NCBI GenBank assembly: GCA_031213475.1 | Contig: JARUPZ010000030.1 | Span: 5,697,661 to 5,761,660, forward strand | Reading direction: 5' to 3' | Length of the DNA: 64,000 nucleotides | From: Nereocystis luetkeana | Taxonomy: Eukaryota; Sar; Phaeophyceae; Laminariales; Laminariaceae | Shown: positions 45,301 to 53,700 of the stretch, one piece after another | How positions within the stretch are numbered: the first letter of the stretch is position 1 | How the letters are laid out: each line of letters starts with the position of its first letter | Notes under the pieces: model-generated | Seen by the model: the letters and a program-made list of their open reading frames with translations, nothing else | The model's database searches: none | What the model was told of the DNA's origin: nothing | Made by a program: the position numbers and the translations under genes

Positions 45301-45460
45301 AAGGGGTCTTTGGGAAATTCTCCGTTCACTGACGCGAAGGACTTGCGGACACAGCACAGCGCAGGCGAAATCAATTCGGATAATGTTCAACCAACCCCAG
45401 TAAAAAAAGAACCCGTGATAGACAGCGGCCAACCTGACGTCCATGTGTCGGTGGCGACAT
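42372..45460 (-). CDS. Basic Lys/Ala/Pro-rich protein with C-terminal CaaX box
   Basis: I do not recognise the family. Two exons are well supported: 45046-44793 and 42861-42372, joined in phase 2 across a GT-AG intron. A possible first exon, 45460-45434 (nine codons, MSPPTHGRQ, phase 0), is tentative because its donor GTTGGC is weak. With it the protein is about 256 residues. The N-terminal half has a folded-looking segment (VEIWDQVSIAFESKIPKGKW, TKEELVKA, FSVDELTEVIRGLKQ). The C-terminal half is basic and disordered, rich in AKK, RAKSPRSASKSPAARS and KKKPRVRP, recalling histone H1 tails and nuclear localisation signals. The last four residues are CAIM, a canonical farnesylation signal, as at the end of B-type lamins. 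Membrane-anchored nuclear localisation is inferred only. Confidence 0.6.
42984..43230. repeat. Foldback repeat C, copy 2, with nested MITE B
   Basis: The outer ends AGGGTCGATCTTAAC (42985-42999) and GTTAAGAGCGACCCT (about 43214-43228) are inverted repeats with one mismatch. The interior has self-complementary CCGGAATTTCCGTATTTTCC / GAAATACCGAAATTTCGGG. A MITE B copy occupies 43121-43218 at the right end, with its own GTTAACCCC...GGGTTAAG ends merging with the outer repeat. Confidence 0.65.
43121..43218. mobile_element. MITE family B, copy 3
   Basis: GTTAACCCCTCTAGGACCGC to GTTCTAAAAGGGTTAAG, with internal TTTTGGGGACAAACTACTTG and its inverted partner GTCTGTCCCCAAAACGGGAC. It is about 98 bp, non-coding, and nested at the edge of foldback repeat C. 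It lies upstream of the last exon of the CaaX-protein gene, inside its intron. Confidence 0.8.
44284..44627 (+). mobile_element. tRNA-derived SINE-like element, full length
   Basis: The head contains box A-like TGGTTCAAGTGG (44292-44303) and box B GGTTCGAGCCC (44335-44345), with a T stem CTGGG/CCCAG. An unrelated body of about 250 bp follows and the element ends in a 20-base A-run (44608-44627). The last 115 bp before the A-run recur at 49314-49437 as a 5'-truncated copy. Together, the Pol III promoter, body and poly-A tail describe a SINE. I could not define target-site duplications. It lies in the intron of the CaaX-protein gene, antisense to it. Confidence 0.65.
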
Positions 45461-46830
45461 TCTGCAGGCAGTAACTTCCGTTTCACGGCAGTTGGCACCT
45501 TCCTCTGTTTATGCCAACGACGCGCAGGCGCACAAAGCGGCGGAAGCCTTGAAGACTCTAGTTTTAGGAGTTCAAAATATTTTTGCTTTTTTTAGAAGGG
45601 GATGGTCGCGGGTTCGTGTTTCTGGGACCAGCCCAGCCCACCCACCTGCCTGCTGCAGGCAACTGCTGTATAGCTTGGAGCGGGCGCGCTTTCCTAGATT
45701 GCGTACGGTATGGGTGGGATCGGAGAATCCATCGCCGCTGTCGTGTGCTGCCTGGTAGGCGGGTTCATGAACAGCACGTGGTGAGCTTCCAGCGGACATG
45801 ACTGAAACATGTCTCTTGAAATACATCCTCGTACTTGCTTGTACTTGACGTGTCCCCCAAGTTGACATAATTTGATGGGACGAGAACAGATTGGATGGCC
45901 GGGCGCACCGGCGGCTTGATTCAAGAGCTGACCCACGAGTCTAGTGCCTAATAGAGCCCTAGGAAATGAGCCAGTTCGATTTTGGCCGCTGTTCTCGTAC
46001 ACCGTACTTAGTACATATCTGGTAGCTCGTGGGGAGTGGGGACGTGGGGACAGCCGAACCCAGATTGTCGGCCAATTCTGTGCCGTTTCGAATACCAGGT
46101 ATGAATTTTTTGGTTTTACTTACAGCATCAGGTATCAGGCATGGCTTGTTGATTTGTTGATGCGTGTGTGGTGTACGTACGTACGTGTATGCAACAGGTA
46201 CAGCCAGTACAGCAGCACTCGGACGTACTATTAATACCAGGTACGTACGTGCTACGTACGTGCAATGTTTGTTGTTGTTCTTTCCGTGTCAGCCCAGTAA
46301 TAACGTCTCTGGGAATACCTGTGTACCTGCGGAGTAGCATCAGCTGCCGCTGCTCTAGCGTATGACTGGTATGTGTTTGTGTGTTCTTCAATTTAAACCG
46401 TTCTTTCTACCCGTCGACATCCAGCACAACCAGTGTCCGTGCCGATTCTTCACAATCCTATTAATAGAAGAGATACAAGTTATGTGGTCACAAAGCTACG
46501 CCACAGAGATACTACGTTGCCTCGTATCTGGTACCAGGTATGCAGTAAGCACAGCAGTGGGCAATGCAATGCCATGTCATCATACTTAGATACGACAGGC
46601 ACGACATACACATTCTATGAAATAGAGAAACGAAAGGAAACAATCAAACAGAGAAAACAAAAACAAAGAAGACAAATCGAAAGAGATGAAGAAAAAAATG
46701 AAAGCAAAAACTAGAAGAAACAATCTGTCGTGCCCCCCCCCCGCAGGTGAGGTGGCCAACACTTGTAAAAGAACGAGCTGGAAAAAAAAGGAAAAAATAA
46801 CAAAAACACCACTACTTGTAAACGAGGACC

Positions 46831-46930
46831 TTTAACCCCTTTAGCACCGCGCTCCCATATGTGGGGACAATTCGCTCTAATTATAAGTAGTTTGTCCCCA
46901 AATCGGGACTGGGGTCCTGACAGGGTTAAC
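46831..46930. mobile_element. MITE family B, copy 4
   Basis: TTTAACCCCTTTAGCACCGC at the left and CTGACAGGGTTAAC at the right, with internal TGTGGGGACAA and TTTGTCCCCAAATCGGGACT. It is about 100 bp, inserted in dispersed repeat D. Confidence 0.75.
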
Positions 46931-46932
46931 AA

Positions 46933-47217
46933 TCTGGGAGAAGGGATCTTTAGGTTGGTAGGCTGTTCGGATGTTTTGGTTCCAGTTGGGATCAAGGTAC
47001 GGGCGAAGACCCAACCCAACCCCTGCATCTAACCCTAACCCTAACCCTAACCCTGACCCCAAATCGCAGCCAAAACGGGCCAAAACTCGCCATAAACGCG
47101 GCTACGCCGAGTTTGCATCGAACCAGGAATTTCTCAGATGCGGACGACGATTCCGAAGTGCAGACCACGCTACACATTTTCAAGTAAAAAACATCCCTAA
47201 AGATCCCTTCTCCCAGA
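46933..47217. mobile_element. 285-bp TIR element containing telomere-type repeats
   Basis: Perfect 22-bp terminal inverted repeats (46933-46954, beginning TCTGGGAGAAGGGATC, and 47196-47217) enclose 241 bp. The interior includes about 4.5 units of CCCTAA (47028-47054). No transposase is encoded. It is flanked by MITE B on the left and the remainder of repeat D on the right. Confidence 0.75.
47028..47054. repeat. Interstitial telomere-type repeat (CCCTAA)n
   Basis: CTAACCCTAACCC continues for about 4.5 perfect units, followed by a degenerate CCCTGACCCC. The unit equals the TTAGGG telomere repeat on the other strand. Its position inside a TIR element points to capture rather than a chromosome end. 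Confidence 0.9.
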
Positions 47218-47940
47218 CTGCTATACCTACTCAAACAGAGTAAGACAAAGAACCAAGGAGAAAATAACAAAGAAAGGGAAAATAACAGGCAGACCGAAGC
47301 CCGAAGCATGGTATGATGCCAGATATATACGTCGTTAATAATGGTATTCTGGAGTCACTGATATATACATGCAGGAGGTCATGGTGTAGTTGCACTTGAA
47401 TTATACCAGTACTTCGTAGGATACGGATGACCGTGACACACCTGCGCACTGGGAGACTGGAAGGAGGGTACCACGTCAACTTGCGACTCGGAACAGCATC
47501 CTCGCTGCTCATGGATGGCAAACATTCAGATTTCGGAGGCCACGCGGCCGCAGCTTTCAGTCTTTTGACAACAACAGCGCATGCGTATAGCAGTCTCCGT
47601 CCGCCGCAAACGACGACGCCATCGGAGTTCTGTCTTGACCGTGGCATCCAAAAACCTTCAACAGTAGTACTGATGTGTATGGTGATGGTGTCTTGGTGCA
47701 TCGGTACGTATTACGTCAAGTACACACTCATACTACAAGTACAAGTAATAAGTACTGCAGTAGTATTGCTGATGTACTCGTACACCCCCACCCCGCCTCG
47801 ATTTGCCATCCTCGACCAGTACGGGCAGCGCAGAGCCGCAGGCGGGCGTCAGCCTGCCGCAGGCGGGCGTCAGCCTGCCGCGGCGAAGCCCCCTTGCAGT
47901 AGTAGTATATACCATGGTACGTGTTATCCGTATGTTAAAA

Positions 47941-48283
47941 GGATTACCCGGGGCTGGGTAATCGATCGATCTTTTACCCCTATAGCTCAGAAGGTAACAC
48001 CTTCACATTTGGCGTCGTCGGCAGGACACGGGTTCGAACCTCACTTCGAACGTTTCTTTTACAGAAACGCTTGCGCGTGCACACCTAAAAAAATACATCT
48101 CCCTGGTTCCCCAGGTAATGAAACGAAGCGGGTAGGTCAGCGTACGGACGTATACGGTATACGGTTCCGACGCCCCAAAGATCCCGCCGTTCAGAGGGGG
48201 GGAGAGTGTTATGAGGATTACCCGGGGCTGGGTAATCGATTGATCTTTTACCCCTATAGCTCAGTAGGTAACACCTTCACACG
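47941..48283 (+). mobile_element. Pair of tRNA-like direct repeats
   Basis: A 70-bp segment starting GGATTACCCGGGGCTGGGTA occurs at 47941-48010 and again at about 48215-48283 with only a few differences. Copy 1 continues as a tRNA-like unit with box A TAGCTCAGAAGG (47983-47994) and box B GGTTCGAACCT (48031-48041). Copy 2 carries box A (TAGCTCAGTAGG) but is cut before box B. The 70-bp part starts with a palindromic ATTACCC...GGGTAAT. A tRNA-derived SINE with a truncated second copy is the simplest reading; LTR-like termini are an alternative. Confidence 0.55.
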
Positions 48284-49277
48284 TAAGAGTACGTAGATCT
48301 TGCGAAATATTGGGGAACCGACGACGGATACGCGCATGAAAACATTTACTCGCAACATTCGCCAGCTCCCATTTATGTCACAAAAGAGGCAAAATAACAA
48401 AGTAATACATGCACACGTCTTGCCAATTGTTATGTTCAAGGTCGCATCATTCAAAGCAGTACCATAACACTATGATGCGCCGGTCCTCTCGCCTTGTGTT
48501 TCAGGCCTCTTTTTTGCAAGCCCGAGTCCCCGAAGCTGATACGGGTTGCAACGAATGGTGGCTGGCAGTGGTGAGTGCTTCGAGGAGTAGGAGGTTCACT
48601 ATGTAGTCTACGCCGTCGGTCTCAACGTTCGAAACAATTTGTGATGCCAATAACGGGTGCGAAGTATGGACGACAAATAAATGAATCTCAATCCATGTCC
48701 AGCACTGGCATTCGATTGCGAAATACAGGGAATGCTAACGTTATTCACGGTGTTGATTGGTTTTAATAGTACACGCCCTCCTTTCTGCCCACCCCCGTTT
48801 GTTGCAATTCGAACGGGAAGACACAAACTCCTCGAAGTCGAAAAAGGGTGCGCTGCGATTGACGCTTTGCTTGAGGCACTGGGCAAGTGTGGTCAGCTGC
48901 CCCTACTGCCTATTCATATAACATTCCGTGTGGTAGCCGACTGTACGGGTGGTCTCCGTTTTTTTTCAACCGTATATTCCAAGCATGTATATCAAGATTC
49001 GGCTATTAATAAACTGCTTTCCACAACGCCCAGACTATTAATAATACGTTGACATTGATTGTGTAGCTCGAGAGCCCTTCCTGGTGGCTGCTGTGTTGCC
49101 TGCCGGCTTCGAGACTCTTCGGCTTCAAGACTCTTCTCGAGACGTCACAGACCAGAACGAACTTTATAGGCACATACCAGATCTCAGTTATGGTTTCCTC
49201 GTTTTAGCTCGCCCAGAACTTCAAAGCTTTGTTGTTCGCTTTATCGACGACCTCGACACCAGCCCGTGTGTTTCCTG

Positions 49278-49448
49278 CTATTACGGGGGGACCATAGTTA
49301 ATAGGACCTATGGTAGCGGGGAAGGGGGGAGAAGAGCCTGCTATGTGACCCCGGATCTGAGGTACGAGTTGGAAGGAGAGAGAGAAGAAGATGTGCGAAG
49401 ATAATGAATGGGATGAGAAAAAAAAATAAAAATAAATAAAAATAAAAA
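49278..49448 (+). mobile_element. Truncated MITE A fused to a 5'-truncated SINE
   Basis: 49278-49313 matches the left arm of MITE A (CTATTACGGGGGGACCATAG). From about 49314 the sequence switches to the 3' part of the SINE seen at 44284-44627 (GACCCCGGATCTGAG, GAGTTGGAAGGAGAGAGAG, AAGATAATGAATGGGATGAG) and ends in an A-rich AAAAATAAAAATAAATAAA tail. Confidence 0.7.
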
Positions 49449-50546
49449 TGGTATACATAAAAACCTATGTAGAACTACATACTTAGATCACAACCCCTGA
49501 GCGTGCTCGGTTGGTGCATCCCTGGCCTCTCAGAGCTCCCACTTCCAAACCGCCTCCTTTCATTACTTGCCGGACCTTTCCAGCAGTTCTTTGTTTTCTC
49601 GGTCATTTCTTCCTTTTTTCTTCTTTCGTTTCGTGTGCGTGCGTGTTCTCCGAGCACGGCATCGCGGGAGGACCCGGCACCGTCGCGGGTGCCAGCGGGT
49701 GCTGGCGGGTAGAGGGGGGGTTGCAAGGAGCGCGGTCGCCGCTTTCGTGTCTAGGCGTCGCGTGTGCCTCGAGACACGAGGGATGCATGAACGGGCTTTG
49801 TCTGGCTTCGATTTATGATAGTTGATAGAGCATGTACGAGTCTATAAAGGTCGTTCGGGAGGGCAAGATAATATTCAAGCGGTGCTTATTTCTGCGACCA
49901 CGCTGAAGTTGAAAGAGGGAGGTGTGCAGTTTGAACACCAACGTTATCGAGCTGGCGGACGACGGCCACGGTGAGCACCGGACTTCACGCGAGGCGGGCG
50001 ACGGGGCTGATTGTGGCAGAGAGTGATAAAAACTTTACCCGGACCGAATCGGTAGCGCGGTGGTCGCGAGAGGGGCGGGCGGCGTACGAGGCTGAGAGAG
50101 AAGCTCTTCAGTGCGATTTTCTCCTTCCGTCTTTTCGACCGGGTGTAAGGTGTTCCAATCAGGCAGAAAAATATTACACGAGAGGGGACGGGGATTTTTT
50201 TTCCTTTCCGAGTTTTCGGTTTCATTTTCATTGTTTTTGCTGCTGTGCCGTGCTGTGCTTTCGCTTTCTTCGTACATACAGTACAGACATAGAGCATATC
50301 GAAAGAAGAAAATAAGTACAGACAGTAGTACCCTACCCGGGGTGTATGTACGTACGTACGACATCCGCGACGCGAAGCGTATATGTGGCATCCAAGCTGA
50401 CGTCGGAGCTGTTTTTTCCTGAAGCATGGCGGCGGGACTCTTGGCATTATCAAGTCGCCGGTTTGCAATTACGATCCTTCAAAAAAGAAAACTCAATCAT
50501 GGACCTCTGTTCGCTTCGCATAATTTGATGTACTTTTTTCCTTCCT

Positions 50547-50595
50547 GAGCGAGCGTAGCGGGCGGCGCAGGCCGCCCGCGGAGCGAAGCGCCTTG
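50547..50595. repeat. GC-rich hairpin
   Basis: GAGCGAGCGTAGCGGGCGGC and GCCGCCCGCGGAGCGAAGCG flank a short CAG centre as near-complementary arms. It resembles a GC-rich foldback; no function is evident. Confidence 0.55.
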
Positions 50596-50717
50596 TATTC
50601 AACCATTTTTACTAACAACATAATATTTCACGCATGGAATCATTGGTACGTAGAGGATGGCACATCCTCCCTCCGATATTGAAGGGATAGGGACGCCGAT
50701 CGCAGCATATCTCGTTC

Positions 50718-53700
50718 GTGATTGGCCTTCTGATCACCGCGTGCCGTCGAGCCCATGCCACATATTTGGCGCCTGCCCTCGTTGCGAGCTTTCAGGGAGT
50801 GGGCATCCCTAGCAGGTGGGGCACGCTCGGATCGGGACGGATTTGCCCAACCGGTTGCACTTCAGCGTTTCGTTTTGAATGTAGAAAGAGAGGTACGCGA
50901 CGCGAATCTCACCCGGTTTGTGGGCGGACGATTGTAACACGCAAGTTAGCCTTCGTCCCTCGCGAGTAAAAAAACTAGCTTCCATGTAGTCTATAAGCAC
51001 GATGTGGGATAGGTACGAATGCATACTGACGGAACCCTGAGCTGCGTTTTTGTGGACCAGTCTCGGCTGCGCCAAGCAACACGATAACTTTGCTCATCAC
51101 CAAGAAGCGGCTATTGTCCAGAGCGCAAGTTCATGTCGCCGACAGTGCGCACCGCAGAGAGACGCGCAGGCATCCTATAGACTTATCGCGTCAGGACCCA
51201 CGTTTTTCTCATGGACGGATGATCGGTGGCGGTTTCCATTTCATTTTTTATGATTTAGCGGCGAACATATTTATAGCAGTAGTTTATTCGCGCCGCCGTT
51301 GGCCCAAGAGGAAATTTCAGTCGGTGTTTGTGCCCTCTTTTGTACCTTCGTACCTGGTACGAAGTATATTATTGTCGGAACACCGCATATTTGTTCTCGG
51401 AGCGCTCTCACGCACCGCCTCGATTGGAAAAAACGTTTACGTGGTATCATATTTTTTCGCTGCGTTGCTGTTGAGCCTCAGCCTGACCTCCGCATCATGG
51501 TCGTCGTTGCCTACGTTTTTTTGCCTTCCCGGTCCCTCTGATAGTGTGCAACCGCTTTGTTCATACCAAAGTACAGTACGTTCAAACAGACGTGGGATGC
51601 GTTCCGGTACTTCTCCCGCATTTTGCCCTGTCGCCTCTTGACTCCGCGGCACTTTTCTACACCGCGCGGTATATTTTACCTTCGCGCCGCATTTTTTGCT
51701 GCTGTGCTCCCATTGTATCGAAAAATTGTCCGTCCGCGGAATTCCATTAATCGATGCGCCGGCTTGGGCGGCATCAGCTCTTCACGTCGCGGGGCCTCTT
51801 GTGAAGTATCCGTTCGTACCTAGCGGAGATACTACTGTTCAGTCCGTACTATTGCGTCATAATCTCTACTATGATATGTCCAGAACGTCGTGCAGAAGGC
51901 GCAATTTCGATTGCGCCCTGCCTCTACCGTTCTACGGATTATCATGGCATTGTTGTTCTGTGGTCGGTGTGCGTTGCCGCGCGTGCAGGCGCTGCCGTAG
52001 CAACGTCGGGTGGCTGCGAGGGCACCGGCTGCTTCGTTTGTTTTCATAATCTAACCCGCCTCCTGCTGTAAATAAACGTGACTGATCGACAGGAAGGGCA
52101 GAGTCCACTCAACGTCTCTGGCCCAGTTTTTGGCCTCCAAGCCTTATGCTTACGCTTACATGCTTCACCTTTATTACATCGCCGTCATGTTACCAGCGAG
52201 TGATCTGCTGTCTGCTGCAAGCCCGTAAATTTACGTACAGCCAAGTATTTTCGTCATACTTGACTTCGCCACGTCGCGTGTTGTGCTTTTATGCTATTAA
52301 ATAGCTCAAAAGGCCTTGTCAGGAAAGCCATGAATCAACCCTGCAGCTTTTTATTTTAGCACGGGTGCCGCTGCCATTGAGTCACCAACCCCGCCTCCCC
52401 CCCCTCGTCCAAGTCTCACCGCCCTACTTTCTTGAATTGCTCGGAACTCGCACCAGGGAAAATGTTTGGCTACCCTTTATCGTGTGGAGCTCCACCCTGA
52501 ATATGGGTTTGTGTGTATGGGCCGTGGGGCCGTCAGCTCTATCGGCCGTCTACAGCCAGGCCTCGAAGGTCGACCTAGGCCTGGTGTGCGTCTTCAGCTT
52601 CCTCTGGGGTTCCGGGACCATGTGCTTCAGTCTCGGGATACAGCTGGCAAGTGATACCTCGGGCGCCGTTTGCGTGCGAGGCGGACTCCGATAGTATGCC
52701 GTAGTACCGGACAGTAGGTCACTGCAGGTCAACGGTGCACGACAACGAATTCGCCATCTCTTTCCTAGGCGCAGCTTACTACTACTGTAGTACGGGTATG
52801 TCAACCCCCGTAGAGGTCATGACGGTCTCGGCCGCCGCTAGCGCCTGATGCCTGGCTGACGAATCGCGTAGATGTATAGATTATAGGGATTCAGCCGAAA
52901 ACAGGTGTACCTGGTCCATTTTGGACCAAGAACAGGTACACACTAAAACCAATTTCAAATCACACGCGAGGAGCCCTGCGATTGGCCAGCTTCACATCGT
53001 ACCTGATTTGGCCTGAAAGGACGAGGCACACCTGAATTTGCCTACTTTGTCTAGCTTTCAACTGTTTTTGCCGAATTTTGAGCCACTGAGCGGGCATACG
53101 TACAATGTCTCCTATGCGTCCTACAAGAAGACATTACCACACTACGTACATACGACACCCCACATCGACATGATACGCTCATATACAGCACGATGGGCAC
53201 AGACTGCAACTCGACTGCCACACACCCCCCGTCGAGGTGGGCTCCTTTTTATTATATAGTACAGCGAAGGAACACCGTACCGCCGTGTGCAAGCGGTTCC
53301 TCAAGGATGGTCGAGGGCTCGAACCTGGCAACGAAGAGGGGCGCCAGAAGTACTTTTGCTCTGGCCCATGAGGTCTCTTTCCGTATAAATACTGGTGCTG
53401 CATGCTGAAATGGATGGGTAGCGAGCAGTTTTACCTCAAATTAAGCCCGATACTACCGTTCTGTACGATGTGGCTACTGCGGAAGAGTGAGTGTAGTCAC
53501 GACATCAAATCAAAGCACTCACATGTGAATACATGTACTTCGCATACGACGTATGATACGCATTACCTGGTATACATTATTCAGAATGCTCAGTGTTCAT
53601 ACGCAAAACCACAACTTGTTTGTGATTCGTCATGACCAAAAACAACGTATGTGGGGTGTGTGTGTTTTACTTGGTGTCGGAATGTACCTGTTTTTGACTC

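Larger units (their letters stand above)
46376..47315 (+). repeat. Dispersed repeat D, long copy 3, split by insertions
   Basis: The left part (46376-46830) and right part (about 47221-47315, from ACTCAAACAGAGTAAGACAA) are collinear with the copy at 33700-34165. Between them sit MITE B (46831-46930) and the telomere-repeat TIR element (46933-47217), so this copy was interrupted by two elements in tandem. Confidence 0.7.
45500..50700. other. Repeat-dominated intergenic region
   Basis: About 5 kb between the CaaX-protein gene and the RhaT-like transporter. It holds repeat D with nested elements (46376-47315), a tRNA-like repeat pair (47941-48283), a truncated MITE A and SINE (49278-49448), a short tandem duplication near 47838-47882 and a GC-rich hairpin near 50547-50595. 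Open frames of up to about 290 codons here (for example plus strand 47427-48296) run through these repeats and are not credible genes. Confidence 0.6.

Noticed and set aside
47427..48296. 289-codon plus-strand frame
   Set aside because: It runs through a short tandem duplication and both tRNA-like repeats, without any domain or splice context.
48608..49052. Overlapping open frames on both strands near 48.6-49.1 kb
   Set aside because: No domain, no phase-consistent splice partner and equal openness on both strands.
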